Source: a bacterium UBP2_UBA2255
GTDB taxonomy: Bacteria; Edwardsbacteria; AC1; EtOH8
DNA length: 34,677 nt
Direction: 5' to 3'
NCBI GenBank assembly: GCA_002347565.1
Contig: DDXR01000048.1
Location: forward strand, 1 to 34,677
Shown: in pieces, positions 14,466 to 23,541 of the stretch
Layout of the letters: every line of letters begins with the position of its first letter
Numbering within the stretch: position 1 is the first letter of the stretch
Made by a program: the position numbers and the translations under genes
The notes under the pieces: generated by a model
The model's input: the letters and a program-made list of their open reading frames with translations, nothing else
The model's database searches: none
Told to the model about the DNA's origin: nothing

Positions 14466-16259
14466 ATGGCGCGATCGATTCATTACATCTTGGCGGCGCT
14501 CCTGATCGCTACGGTCTCCTGCGCCAAGCGCCAGACCGCCGCGCTCGACGAACCGCTGGCAGACAGCGGCGGCCCGCGCATGAAAATGGGATCGGTGACC
14601 TTCGTCGGCAACACGGTGTTCAGCCAGCGCGAACTGGCTGACAAAATGACCAGCCGCAGCGGCGGACGCTTCGATGACTTCACCTTCCAGCAGGACCTGC
14701 GCAAGATCATCTTCGCCTACCAAAAACGGGGGTACCTTGAGGCCAGGTTCGCGAACCGCGAGGGACGGGTCAACCTCCAGACCCAGTCGGTCGACTATGT
14801 GCTGACGGTGGACGAGGGGGTGCTGAGCGCGATCGGGCAGATCACCTTCGACGGCAATGCGCTGTTCGGAGACTCGGTACTGCTGTCGGCGCTGCGCGTC
14901 AAGACGGGCGACGCCATGAATCTAGCGGCCATCAAGCAGGCCACGGCCGGCATCGTCGGGCTGTACGCGGAAAAGGGACGGCTGTACTGCTCGGTAAGGG
15001 ATACGTTCGCCAAGACCGCAGACCCCCATGTCACAGACGTGCGGTTCACGATCCATGAGGGCCCCGAGGTGCGAATCGGCGGCGTCCGCATCGTGGGGAA
15101 CAGGCGGGTGCGCAACCGGGTGATCGAGCGCGAAATGAACATCGTCCCTGGCGAGCTGCTGGTCCCCAACAAGATTTACGAAAACCAGCAGCGGGTCTAT
15201 GCCCTGGGATTGTTCACTGAGGTGCGTTTTGAGATGGATGGATTGGAGCAGAAGCGGGACACGGTCAGCTTGATCCTGTCGGTGCGGGAGGACAAGACCA
15301 ACTGGGTGGGGTTCAACTTCGGCTACCAGTCGCCGGACCGGGTGCAGGGGGGCGTCGAATGGGGCAGCGGCAACGTGTTCGGCAACCTGCAGAAGCTGAC
15401 CGTCAGGACCGATGCCACGTACGCGCTCCAGAACACCGACGGCATACATCCCTACACCAATGACTACTACGTGGAATACCTCGAGCCGTATTTCCTGAGC
15501 ACGCCGTTGAAGGGCAGCGGCAATATTTTCTACAAGCTGCAGCGCGACCAGGCGTCATCCTGGCAGACGTTGAGCCGGTTGGGCGGCGAGGCGTCGGTCG
15601 GCAAGTCGTTCTCGCGGATCCTGCAATCCTATGTCGGCTACAAGTACGAGTACGTCCAGCAGACCAGCAACACCACCAGCTCGGCGTTCCTGTCCGCGAC
15701 CGCCGACAGCCGTGACAGCCTGTTCAACCCCCACAACGGCATCAACATCACCGTCCGGGTCGACCAGGCCGGCTGGGTGCTCGGCGGCTCCAACGATTTC
15801 CGCAAGGCGGCGGGGGAGCTGTCGATGTACCACGGGCTCGGCAGCCGCTTCACGCTGGCCTGGAGGACCAAGGGCGCAGGGATCCAGACCTTCGGGCGGG
15901 GCGGCGCGGTGCCGGTGCAGGAGCGGCTGCGGCTGGGCGGCGCCATGAACCTCAGGGGGTACCGCACCGATGAGCTGGCGGCCGATTCGGCTTCGGCGCG
16001 GAACCTCCTGATCTGCGGCAACGTCGAACTGCGCACGTTCATCTGGTTCATGTTCGGCGTGACCGCGTTCGTCGACGCCGGCAATGTCTGGTCAGCATTC
16101 TCTGGCGCGACCTGGCGGCAGTACCGCGCCGGCGCCGGCGCCGGGCTCAGGGTCTACACCCCGATCGGTCCCGTCAGGCTCGATTACGCCGTCAAGATCC
16201 CGGGCCGGGTCACCTGGCGTGACGGCCTGATCTACGTCAACCTCGGGCACGCGTTCTGA
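14466..16259 (+). CDS. tamA: TamA-like Omp85 outer-membrane assembly protein with predicted lipobox
   Basis: A 597-residue Omp85-family protein. The N-terminus HYILAALLIATVSCAK looks like a lipoprotein signal with the modified cysteine in VSC. Three POTRA domains follow (about residues 35-285; each shows the xGNxxF/V pattern, as in FVGNTVFS, FDGNALFG and IVGNRRVRN). A C-terminal 16-strand-type barrel holds the loop 6 motif GGAMNLRGY, whose arginine is invariant in Omp85. Three POTRA domains and the adjacent tamB gene favour TamA over BamA (usually five POTRA). A GTG lies directly upstream in frame at 14463; ATG is chosen. The tamB start follows the stop by 2 bp. Confidence 0.88.
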   Translation: MARSIHYILAALLIATVSCAKRQTAALDEPLADSGGPRMKMGSVTFVGNTVFSQRELADKMTSRSGGRFDDFTFQQDLRKIIFAYQKRGYLEARFANREGRVNLQTQSVDYVLTVDEGVLSAIGQITFDGNALFGDSVLLSALRVKTGDAMNLAAIKQATAGIVGLYAEKGRLYCSVRDTFAKTADPHVTDVRFTIHEGPEVRIGGVRIVGNRRVRNRVIEREMNIVPGELLVPNKIYENQQRVYALGLFTEVRFEMDGLEQKRDTVSLILSVREDKTNWVGFNFGYQSPDRVQGGVEWGSGNVFGNLQKLTVRTDATYALQNTDGIHPYTNDYYVEYLEPYFLSTPLKGSGNIFYKLQRDQASSWQTLSRLGGEASVGKSFSRILQSYVGYKYEYVQQTSNTTSSAFLSATADSRDSLFNPHNGINITVRVDQAGWVLGGSNDFRKAAGELSMYHGLGSRFTLAWRTKGAGIQTFGRGGAVPVQERLRLGGAMNLRGYRTDELAADSASARNLLICGNVELRTFIWFMFGVTAFVDAGNVWSAFSGATWRQYRAGAGAGLRVYTPIGPVRLDYAVKIPGRVTWRDGLIYVNLGHAF

Positions 16260-16261
16260 CC

Positions 16262-19200
16262 ATGCCGTCCCGGCGGCGATTTCGCGTCATCCTGCTGGCG
16301 GTCGCCGTCCTGGCGATCGGCGGCTGCGCCGCCTATGTCAGCCGGCAGTCCTTCAGGGACGGGCTGCGCCTGTGGTCCGCCCGGGTGCTGTCCGGGGCCC
16401 TCCGGCGCCAGGTCGCGATCGGCGGCGCCAGCTACCGCTTCCCGCTGACGATCGTTGTCGCGGACATCGCGGTGGCCTCCCGCGATTCGATCGACAACGG
16501 ATGCCTGGCCAGGATCGCCGAGCTCCGGGTCGGCGTCGACCCGCTGCGGTCGCTGTGGCACCGCCGGATCACGGTCGGCGTGGTGAACGTCAGCGGTGCC
16601 AGCATCGAGCTCCAGCAGTACCGCGATGGCACATGGAATTTCAGCGGACTGCTGGCGCCCACCGAGGACGCCGGCAGCAAGGGAAGCGGGGGGGGCTTCC
16701 CACCGCTCTCCCTGCCGGCGATCGCGGTGCGCGATCTGTCGCTGACAGTCCGGAGGCCCTCCGCCGTCGAGCTGATCGACAGCGTGGAGCTGCGGATGGG
16801 CCTGCGGATGGGCGGCCGGAGGCTGCGTGCCGATATCCGGGAATTCCGGGCTTCGGACAGGACTCGCGGCCTTTCCATATCGCGCCTGACGGGCAGGCTC
16901 ACGGTGAGCGGCGATACGATCAGGGCGGAAAATGTCCAGCTGATGGCTGGCCACAGCACGGCCGAGCTGACGGCGTGGCTGGAGCGTTCCGGCGGGCGGA
17001 TGGAGCTGTCCGACTGCCGGGTCGCGATCGACCTGCGGGACGTGGCCGCGCTCGCCCGGTCGGGCCAGCGGGACGGCTGGGAGGGAACGGCGCGGTTCGA
17101 GGCCGCGGCTTCGGGGACGCTCGCGGCGCCGCGGGGGCGGCTGTCGATTGCCGCGAACGCCTGCCGGGCGGGAGGCGTCTCGGTCGACGGCATCGCCGGC
17201 CTGGTAACGGTGTCCGGAGACTCGGCTGCGGTGGAAAGCCTGGCGGTCTGGTCCGGCGGCGGCCGAATCTCCGCGACCGCCGGCCTGGACCGTCGCCTGA
17301 AGCGCTACGCCGGAAAGGTCACTGCCCGGCGGGTGGATCTGGGCCGGCTGATGCCGCAGGCGCGCACGGCCATCTCGTCGAACCTCAACGCCGCGCTGGA
17401 ATTCCGGGGCCGGGGGTTCGATCTGGATGACATGTCTGCCGTCGCCCGAGTGACGATGTCGGGGAGCTCAGTCAACGACATACCGATCACCCGCCTCGAT
17501 GCTTCGATCCAGGCCGGTTCGGGCGAGATCGCCATCGAGCGGTTCCTGCTCACCAGCGGCCAGGCCAGCTTGGGAATCCGCGGCGACGTTTACAAGGATG
17601 CGGTCTCGCTGGAGCTGGAAACCGACGAGATTGAGCTCGCCCAGTTCGGCCCGCTGTTCGGTCTCAAACGGCTGAGCGGCAAGCTCCGTCTCACCGGACT
17701 GCTATCGGGGCCGCTCAGGAACCCGGACGTCATCGGCACCTTCCGCCTGAAGGAGGCGATCCTGTCGGAGTACGCCTGCCGCTATTTCGACGGCACGCTG
17801 TCCATCAAGTCCATCGGCACCCGGCCGTCGGGCGACGGCAAGTTCACTGCCAGCGAGATCTCCATCGGCAAGCACACCATCGACCGGGTCGAGGTCCTGA
17901 CAGAGCTGCGGGGCACCGACTGGGGCGGGATCTCGGTGGTGGTCGAGAAGGACTCCATCACCCAGGCCAAGATCGTGGGGCTGGCGGAGATCGACGGCAA
18001 GGACATCAAGGTGAACATCGCCAAGCTCTACTACCAGTCCGGGGACCAGATGGTGGTCAATTCCCAGCCGATCAATGCCGACATCCGGCGCGGCGGGGTG
18101 GCCCTCAGGCCGACCGAGCTGCTGGCGGCCCGCGGCCGGCTGCGGCTGGAGGGCGAGTACCGGCCGGACCGGACGTTCTCGGTCGCGGTCCGGGGCCGGG
18201 ACCTCGACGGGCGGCGGCTGGTCGCGCTGGCCGGGCTGGACAAGACAGTCCACGGCACCATCGATTTCGATTTCTCCGCCTCGGGTCCGCTGGCCGATCC
18301 GGCCATCGACCTGTCGCTTGACGTTTCCCAGCTGCGTTACGAGCAGTTCACCGCAGACGGGCTGGAGCTGCGCGCCGGCTACCGTGACCGCAACGCCCGG
18401 CTGGAAAGGCTGGCGATCGTTCGCTATGGGCAGGAATCTGAGATCACCGCGGAGGTCGGCGTCGACCTCGGCGTCGGACCGGGCTTCGGCACGCTGCAGG
18501 ACCGTCCGCTGACCGCAGAAGTGGTGCTGCGCGACATCGGCACCTGGGTGTTCTTGCCGATGGCCGATCTGCTGTCGGTGTACGAGGGGCGGGTGGACGT
18601 CAACGTCAAGGCCGCGGGTACGCCGTCCAAGCCGCTGCTGTCCGGAAGCCTGACCATCAACCAGGCCAAGATGGTGCTGCGACCGCTGGGCATGTACCTG
18701 CACAACGTCCAGGCCGCGGCCCACTTCAACGCCGACAGCGTGGTGGTCGACAACGTCTCGGGCCTGACCGAGGGCCAGGGCACGATCCAGCTGGGCGGCC
18801 ATCTGCTGCTGGAGAAGTTCATCCCCACTCGGATGCGATTCGACGTTGTCACCCAGCGCTCGCCCATCCGCAACATACCGTTCATCGAGGCCAATGTCAA
18901 TTCGCAGATCACCATCGGCGGTTCCATGGACTACATCCGGATCGGCGGCAGGGCCCAGGTCAACTCGGCCCTGATCTCCCTGCCGTTCGCTCCGGCCGAG
19001 GAGCCGCCGCCGCCGGAGGGGGCGCAGAAGCCGATGGACCTGGATCTGGCGATCACCGGGCCCAACGGCATCTGGCTGCGCAACAGCGACGCAGACATCG
19101 AGCTCAAGATCGACAACCTCAACGTCCGGATGTCCCAGAACCTGCTGTTCCTGTCGGGCCGGCTGGAGCCGCTGCGCGGGGTGTACCGGTTCATGGACCG

Positions 19201-19777
19201 CACCTTCGACATCACCGAGGGGTACCTGTCGTTCACCAACGCGGCCGTCATCAATCCCGACCTGAACCTCAGGGCGCAGGCCACTATCTTCGGAAGCGCT
19301 AATGCGGAGGAGACGTCGGGCCAGCAGCGCGTGGAGGTCTACCTCACGATCACCGGCAATGCGTTGATGCCGAAGCTGTCGTTCCGGTCCGAACCGCCGA
19401 TGGATGAGCGGGACATCCTGTCGATGGTCGGCGCTGGTGTGCGGGTCGACGAGATCACGGAGATGGACATCAAGGGCCAGGTGTTCAGCCGCGGGGCGGA
19501 TTACCTGGCCGGCATGCTGGCCGGCAGGATCCAGAAGGACACCGGCCTGGACATGCTGAAGTTCAAGACCAAGGCCGGCGCCGAGTCCAAGCCGCAGGTG
19601 ACGCTGGGCAAGTACGTCACCCCGGACGTTTTCGTCAGCTACTCGCAGGGGTTCTCGTCGAGCCTGTCCAACGAGTTCAAGGCCGAGTACCTGTTCGGAA
19701 CCCGCTCGGCCGTGTTTGCCCAGAAGGATGAAAAGGGAAAGTACAACCTGGGCCTGAGGATGAAATTCAAGTACTGA
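16262..19777 (+). CDS. tamB: TamB-like translocation and assembly module protein (DUF490)
   Basis: A 1171-residue periplasm-spanning protein of the AsmA-like/TamB group, which forms a long beta-groove thought to move lipids or help barrel assembly between the membranes. The N-terminus is a short membrane anchor (VILLAVAVLAIGG). The bulk is repetitive beta structure. The C-terminal DUF490 domain (about 850-1171) contains PPMDERDILSMVGAG, VFSRGADYLAG, LGKYVTPDVFVSYSQG and LGLRMKFKY. It is immediately downstream of tamA, which supports a functional pair. Length is close to E. coli TamB (about 1260). Confidence 0.93.
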   Translation: MPSRRRFRVILLAVAVLAIGGCAAYVSRQSFRDGLRLWSARVLSGALRRQVAIGGASYRFPLTIVVADIAVASRDSIDNGCLARIAELRVGVDPLRSLWHRRITVGVVNVSGASIELQQYRDGTWNFSGLLAPTEDAGSKGSGGGFPPLSLPAIAVRDLSLTVRRPSAVELIDSVELRMGLRMGGRRLRADIREFRASDRTRGLSISRLTGRLTVSGDTIRAENVQLMAGHSTAELTAWLERSGGRMELSDCRVAIDLRDVAALARSGQRDGWEGTARFEAAASGTLAAPRGRLSIAANACRAGGVSVDGIAGLVTVSGDSAAVESLAVWSGGGRISATAGLDRRLKRYAGKVTARRVDLGRLMPQARTAISSNLNAALEFRGRGFDLDDMSAVARVTMSGSSVNDIPITRLDASIQAGSGEIAIERFLLTSGQASLGIRGDVYKDAVSLELETDEIELAQFGPLFGLKRLSGKLRLTGLLSGPLRNPDVIGTFRLKEAILSEYACRYFDGTLSIKSIGTRPSGDGKFTASEISIGKHTIDRVEVLTELRGTDWGGISVVVEKDSITQAKIVGLAEIDGKDIKVNIAKLYYQSGDQMVVNSQPINADIRRGGVALRPTELLAARGRLRLEGEYRPDRTFSVAVRGRDLDGRRLVALAGLDKTVHGTIDFDFSASGPLADPAIDLSLDVSQLRYEQFTADGLELRAGYRDRNARLERLAIVRYGQESEITAEVGVDLGVGPGFGTLQDRPLTAEVVLRDIGTWVFLPMADLLSVYEGRVDVNVKAAGTPSKPLLSGSLTINQAKMVLRPLGMYLHNVQAAAHFNADSVVVDNVSGLTEGQGTIQLGGHLLLEKFIPTRMRFDVVTQRSPIRNIPFIEANVNSQITIGGSMDYIRIGGRAQVNSALISLPFAPAEEPPPPEGAQKPMDLDLAITGPNGIWLRNSDADIELKIDNLNVRMSQNLLFLSGRLEPLRGVYRFMDRTFDITEGYLSFTNAAVINPDLNLRAQATIFGSANAEETSGQQRVEVYLTITGNALMPKLSFRSEPPMDERDILSMVGAGVRVDEITEMDIKGQVFSRGADYLAGMLAGRIQKDTGLDMLKFKTKAGAESKPQVTLGKYVTPDVFVSYSQGFSSSLSNEFKAEYLFGTRSAVFAQKDEKGKYNLGLRMKFKY

Positions 19778-19813
19778 TGACCGATGCCGCAACAGCCACA
19801 GAGGCGAACGCAC

Positions 19814-20824
19814 ATGACAAGTCCTGACCGACTGATCGCCATCGTCCTGCTCTCTGCGGCTCTGGGGGCGGGCGCGTCCCCCATCCCGTGGCGGGCCTAC
19901 CAGGGGCCTGACGTCGGGGGCAGGATGCTGGCCCTCTCCGGCTCCATCGCCGCGGTGGAGGAGGACGTGGCGCTGGCCTACTGGAACCCGGCTGCCATCG
20001 GCTTCATGAAATGGCACGCGGCATCGGCCACGTACACCCACTCGCAGGCGGCGCTGTCCAGCCCGCTGTCCTCGGGGCCGAAACGGCTCACGTACCTTGC
20101 ATTCACCGGCCCGCAGGGGGGCTTCTCCTGGCGCTCGTTGGCGCGCCACAGGGAGGAGACCGCAACAGCCGAAGGCGCAGACACCCTGCACCGCTACCTG
20201 AAGTACTCGGTGGACGAATTCTGCCTGGCCTTCGCCAACACGGACGAGTCCTACCCCGGCCTGTCGCTGGGAATCGCCGCCAAACTGCTGTGGGCGAGGC
20301 TGGTCGACCAGGCGCAGACACAGGGCGGCGCGGGCTTCGGCCGGGCGGAGCTGCTGGATGAGAGCGGCATCGGCTACGGGATCGATGCCGGACTGATGTG
20401 GCGGGCCGAACCGGTCAGCATCTACGCCCATTTCCATAACCTGCTGTCGAAGGTCTATTTCGGCGGCGCCGGGGAGGACGACAAGCCCAAGATCCGGGCC
20501 AGCGGCGGCGTCGGTTGGGGGAAACCCGGCCGGCCGGCCCTGGCGATCGGCGCGGAAAAATACCTGTTCGACGGCAGCCCCAGGCTCAGATATACGGCAT
20601 CGGTCGAGTACAAGCGCTCCATCGAGAACTTCGGGGCGCTCACCGGGCGGGCCGGGTATGCTGCCTGCCACAAGGGGCCTGCCGACGACGTCTCATGGTC
20701 ATGGGGGCTGGGGTACATATTCTCCAAGTTCATCGTGGACATGGCGGCGCTCAATCACCGTGTTCCGGGCAGCCTCGGCTGGGAGACGACCTATGCCGCC
20801 TCGGTCAGCTTGTTCATGAATTGA
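19814..20824 (+). CDS. PorV/UPF0164-like outer-membrane beta-barrel protein
   Basis: A 336-residue protein from this ATG, which gives a clean signal peptide (LIAIVLLSAALGAGASPIPW); GAGG at 19799-19804 precedes it. An in-frame ATG at 19784 would add a hydrophilic ten-residue lead and is less likely. The segment GGRMLALSGSIAAVEEDVALAYWNPAAIGFM is the N-terminal hallmark of PorV/PorQ/UPF0164 FadL-like barrels (A..D..A..WNPA). The remainder shows Gly/Tyr-rich strands and a final SVSLFMN. It closes the operon, 36 bp after tamB, directly before a terminator. Cargo is unknown; type IX secretion is only one possibility and no other Por genes are seen. Confidence 0.78.
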   Translation: MTSPDRLIAIVLLSAALGAGASPIPWRAYQGPDVGGRMLALSGSIAAVEEDVALAYWNPAAIGFMKWHAASATYTHSQAALSSPLSSGPKRLTYLAFTGPQGGFSWRSLARHREETATAEGADTLHRYLKYSVDEFCLAFANTDESYPGLSLGIAAKLLWARLVDQAQTQGGAGFGRAELLDESGIGYGIDAGLMWRAEPVSIYAHFHNLLSKVYFGGAGEDDKPKIRASGGVGWGKPGRPALAIGAEKYLFDGSPRLRYTASVEYKRSIENFGALTGRAGYAACHKGPADDVSWSWGLGYIFSKFIVDMAALNHRVPGSLGWETTYAASVSLFMN

Positions 20825-20848
20825 ACCGGAGCCCGCCCGGAATCACCC

Positions 20849-20870
20849 AACCGCCGGGGGGCGGTTTTTT
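20849..20870 (+). terminator. Rho-independent terminator after the envelope operon
   Basis: A 7-bp perfect stem AACCGCC / GGCGGTT with a GGGG loop is followed by TTTT (with two further T in the stem edge). It lies 25 bp after the stop of the PorV-like gene and 32 bp before the -35 box of the next operon. Confidence 0.85.
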
Positions 20871-20901
20871 CATGCACAGGAAAAGGGAGGCCCCGGGGCA
20901 C

Positions 20902-20930
20902 TTGACAAATGGACCGGCCGGTATTATAAT
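20902..20930 (+). promoter_or_regulatory. Perfect consensus sigma70-type promoter of the mla-efflux operon
   Basis: TTGACA (20902-20907), a 17-bp spacer and TATAAT (20925-20930). The predicted start near 20937 falls inside the operator palindrome at 20931-20948, so a bound repressor would block the start site. A promoter this strong would need repression. Confidence 0.85.
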
Positions 20931-20948
20931 TGACTGACCAGTCAGTCA
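20931..20948. promoter_or_regulatory. Palindromic TetR-type operator
   Basis: TGACTGAC-CA-GTCAGTCA is a perfect 8-bp inverted repeat around a 2-bp centre, touching the -10 box and covering the predicted start site. Size and TGAC/GTCA half-sites are those of many TetR/AcrR-family operators. A TetR-family regulator is encoded in the same gene series at 24565-25257, which makes it the obvious candidate. No second copy was found upstream of the tetR gene itself. Confidence 0.8.
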
Positions 20949-20961
20949 TGATGTGAGGTCA

Positions 20962-21738
20962 ATGACGTACAAAACGATCGCTTCAGCTTCCGGCCGCCTG
21001 TTCCGCGAGATCTACCGTTTCGCCGCGTTTCACTGGGAAGTCCTGCGGCGGACGGTCCGACCCCCGTACTACGGCGCCACCGTCTGGGAGCAGATGGACC
21101 GGATCGGCGTGGACTCGCTGTTGATCGTGATGCTGGTCGGCTTCTTCACCGGCTTCGTGCTGGCGTTCCAGACCGGCTACGCCATGATGCGGTTCGGCGC
21201 CAAGATCTACGTCGGAGGGATCGTGGCGGTCAGCCTGGTGCGCGAGCTGGGGCCGGTGCTGATCGCGATGGTGTTCGCCGGCAGGGTGGGGGCCGGCATC
21301 ACAGCCGAACTGGGCGCGATGCAGGTGTCCGAGCAGATCGACGCCATGCGGGCCCTGGCCACCGACCCCCTGCGCAAGCTGGTGCTGACCCGGGTACTGG
21401 CCTCGGTGGCGATGCTGCCGGCGCTGGTGATCGTGGGAGACCTGGTCGGCATCGCCGGCGGCCTGCTGGTGGGCGTGATGAACCTGGGCCTGACCGTGTC
21501 ATTCTACAAGAGCTCGGTGGTCAACGCCCTGGTGTTCAACGACCTGTTCTCCGGTTTCATCAAGCCGGTGGTGTTCGGCGCCATGATCTCGATGGTCGCC
21601 TGCTACTACGGGCTCACCACCAGCGGCGGCACCAAGGGGGTGGGCGAGGCGGTCACCCGGACCGTGGTGGTCTCCTCGGTGCTGATCTTCCTGCTGGATG
21701 CGGTGATCACCAAGCTGCTGTTCCTGATCGGGATGTGA
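20962..21738 (+). CDS. mlaE: MlaE-family lipid ABC transporter permease
   Basis: A 258-residue inner-membrane permease of the Mla/Tgt lipid transport family (DUF140). The conserved stretch VSLVRELGPVLIAMVFAGRVGAGITAELG and the EQIDAMRALATDPLRKL segment are diagnostic. The family partners with an ATPase and an MCE protein, both next in the operon, to move phospholipid between the membranes. This ATG has GAGG 3 nt upstream; an in-frame GTG at 20953 lacks any ribosome-binding site but cannot be ruled out. Leader length from the predicted start is only about 25 nt. Confidence 0.94.
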   Translation: MTYKTIASASGRLFREIYRFAAFHWEVLRRTVRPPYYGATVWEQMDRIGVDSLLIVMLVGFFTGFVLAFQTGYAMMRFGAKIYVGGIVAVSLVRELGPVLIAMVFAGRVGAGITAELGAMQVSEQIDAMRALATDPLRKLVLTRVLASVAMLPALVIVGDLVGIAGGLLVGVMNLGLTVSFYKSSVVNALVFNDLFSGFIKPVVFGAMISMVACYYGLTTSGGTKGVGEAVTRTVVVSSVLIFLLDAVITKLLFLIGM

Positions 21739-21747
21739 CTAATGCCT

Positions 21748-21810
21748 GAATACTGAATGAAGAACACCGGATACTGGAGTCTATTCAGTATCCCGTATTC
21801 TGTATTCAGT
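21748..21810. repeat. Inverted GAATACTGAAT-type repeat between mlaE and mlaF
   Basis: GAATACTGAAT at 21748-21758 is followed by inverted relatives ATTCAGTATC (21783-21792) and GTATTCTGTATTCAGT (21795-21810), giving a potential hairpin in an otherwise GC-rich operon. It shares its word with 8153-8177. An ATG inside it (21757) opens an in-frame extension of mlaF, which is most likely an artefact of the repeat. Confidence 0.72.
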
Positions 21811-21825
21811 CTTCCACCGAGAGCC

Positions 21826-22569
21826 ATGATTCAACTCATCGACATCTCCAAGGAGTTCGACGGCAAGCAGGTCCTCAAGGGCGTCAGCCTGGAGCTGCAC
21901 GACGGGGAGACCTTGGTGATCCTGGGGCGGTCCGGGTGCGGCAAGAGCGTCACCCTGAAGATCATCCTGCGCCTGCTCACCCAGGACAGCGGCCGGATCG
22001 TCATCGACGGCGAGGACACCACGGACTACCCAGAGGAGCTGATGATGCCCCTGCGCAAGCGGATGGGGATGCTGTTCCAGGGCGCGGCCCTGTTCGACTC
22101 GCTGACGGTCAGCGAGAATGTCGCCTATGCGCTGCGCGAGCACACCAGGCTGTCGGAGCAGCAGGTCGAGGCCAAGGTCGCCGAGTGCCTGGCGTTCGTC
22201 GAGATGTCCGGCACCCAGCGGTTGATGCCTTCCGAACTCTCGGGCGGCATGAAGAAACGCGTGGCGTTGGCTCGGGCCATGGCGCTGGACCCGAAATACA
22301 TGTTCTATGACGAGCCAACGACGGGGCTGGACCCGCTAACATCCAGAAAGATCAACGAGTTGATAAAAAAACTTCAAGCAGAACACAAGGTGTCCTCCAT
22401 CGTTGTGACGCATGAGATCGCCAATGCGTTCCAAGTCGCCGACCGTTTCGCCGTGATCAAGGACGGCGAGATATTGCTTTCCGGGACAGCCGACGAGATC
22501 AAGGGATCGAAAATGAAATTCATCCAGGACTTCATCAAGGGAGGCGTGATCTCCAATGCCAACCAGTAA
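21826..22569 (+). CDS. mlaF: MlaF-family lipid ABC transporter ATPase
   Basis: A 247-residue ABC ATPase that powers the MlaE permease. Walker A is GRSGCGKS (34-41), the signature is LSGGM (138-142) followed by KKRVALARA, and Walker B is YMFYDEPTTGLDP. The switch histidine is in VTHE. The start at 21826 begins MIQLIDISKEFDG, the usual family start; the longer frame from 21757 would be translated from the intergenic repeat. It overlaps the MCE gene by 14 nt. Confidence 0.95.
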   Translation: MIQLIDISKEFDGKQVLKGVSLELHDGETLVILGRSGCGKSVTLKIILRLLTQDSGRIVIDGEDTTDYPEELMMPLRKRMGMLFQGAALFDSLTVSENVAYALREHTRLSEQQVEAKVAECLAFVEMSGTQRLMPSELSGGMKKRVALARAMALDPKYMFYDEPTTGLDPLTSRKINELIKKLQAEHKVSSIVVTHEIANAFQVADRFAVIKDGEILLSGTADEIKGSKMKFIQDFIKGGVISNANQ

Positions 22570-23515
22570 ACGAAGCCATGAGCTCAAGGTGGGCGCCCTG
22601 ATCCTGCTGGGATTGGCGATCGCCCTGGTCGCCATCATGTCGGTGGGCGAGCGCCAGGGCCTGATGAAGCAGAAGTACTATCTCGTCGCGGTGTTCGGCG
22701 ACGTCAGCGGACTGCAGAACGGGGCGCCGGCGCGGGTTTCCGGCTACCAGGTGGGCGTGGTCAGCGACATACAGATGCGGGAGGTGGCGGGACGAAACAA
22801 GGTCGTCGTCAGGCTCAGGCTGGAGCGTTCATCGCAGTCCAGCGTGCGCAGGGGGTCGGTCGCCAAGATCGGCAGCATGGGTCTTTTGGGCGACAAGCTG
22901 GTGGAGATCGTGCCGGCCGGCTACGACCAGCCGGTGCTCAGGAACAACGACTCGCTGGCGACCATCGAGGTGATGCCACCCGAGGAAATCCTGGCCCGGG
23001 CGGCCGAGATCGCCGACACCCTGCGCTCCACCAGCCAGTCGCTCAACACGATCGTCAAGAAGGTCGAGCGCGGCACCGGCACCCTGGGCAAGATGATCGA
23101 CGACCCCCGGATGTACATGAACCTCGACTCGGTCCTGGTCACGCTCAATCATTTGATGCTGCAGATCAAGTCCGGCCAGGGCACGGTGGCCCGACTGGTG
23201 CGCGACCCGTCGCTGTACAACAACCTCAACCAGGCGGCCGCCAACATCAACTCCATCTCCGACAGCCTGAAACGGGGCCAGGGCAGCCTGGGCAGGATGC
23301 TGCGCGAGCCGGAGCTGTATGCGACCCTGGACTCCACCTCCCGGCGGTTGAACGTGATCCTGGGCCGGATCGAGAAGGGCGAGGGCACGCTGGGCGGACT
23401 GTCCCAGGACGAGGAGATGTACGCCAAGCTGAAGAGCGCGTCGGTCGAGCTGGACGCGCTGATCAAGGACATCAAGAAGAACCCGAAGAAATACCTGAGC
23501 ATCAGCGTGTTCTAA
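22556..23515 (+). CDS. mlaD: MlaD-like MCE protein with C-terminal 34-residue repeats
   Basis: A 319-residue substrate-binding component, anchored by one N-terminal helix (VGALILLGLAIALVAIMSVG). The single MCE domain is at about 40-125 (FGDVSGLQNGAPARVSGYQVG, GSMGLLGDKLVEIV). After residue 172 come three exact 34-residue repeats and a partial fourth, starting at 173, 207, 241 and 275, each opening with G-x-G-(T/S)-(L/V)-x-x-(L/M) and a D/E-P-x-(L/M)-Y-x-x-L segment. These likely form a helical extension that lengthens the periplasmic part. The gene lies in the standard mlaE-mlaF-mlaD order. Confidence 0.93.
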   Translation: MPTSKRSHELKVGALILLGLAIALVAIMSVGERQGLMKQKYYLVAVFGDVSGLQNGAPARVSGYQVGVVSDIQMREVAGRNKVVVRLRLERSSQSSVRRGSVAKIGSMGLLGDKLVEIVPAGYDQPVLRNNDSLATIEVMPPEEILARAAEIADTLRSTSQSLNTIVKKVERGTGTLGKMIDDPRMYMNLDSVLVTLNHLMLQIKSGQGTVARLVRDPSLYNNLNQAAANINSISDSLKRGQGSLGRMLREPELYATLDSTSRRLNVILGRIEKGEGTLGGLSQDEEMYAKLKSASVELDALIKDIKKNPKKYLSISVF

Positions 23516-23541
23516 AACAGTCCGCCTGTTTGATTAGCACC

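Noticed and set aside
21757..21825. Extended N-terminus for MlaF from the ATG at 21757.
   Set aside because: The added residues are translated from the intergenic repeat; the normal family start is at 21826.
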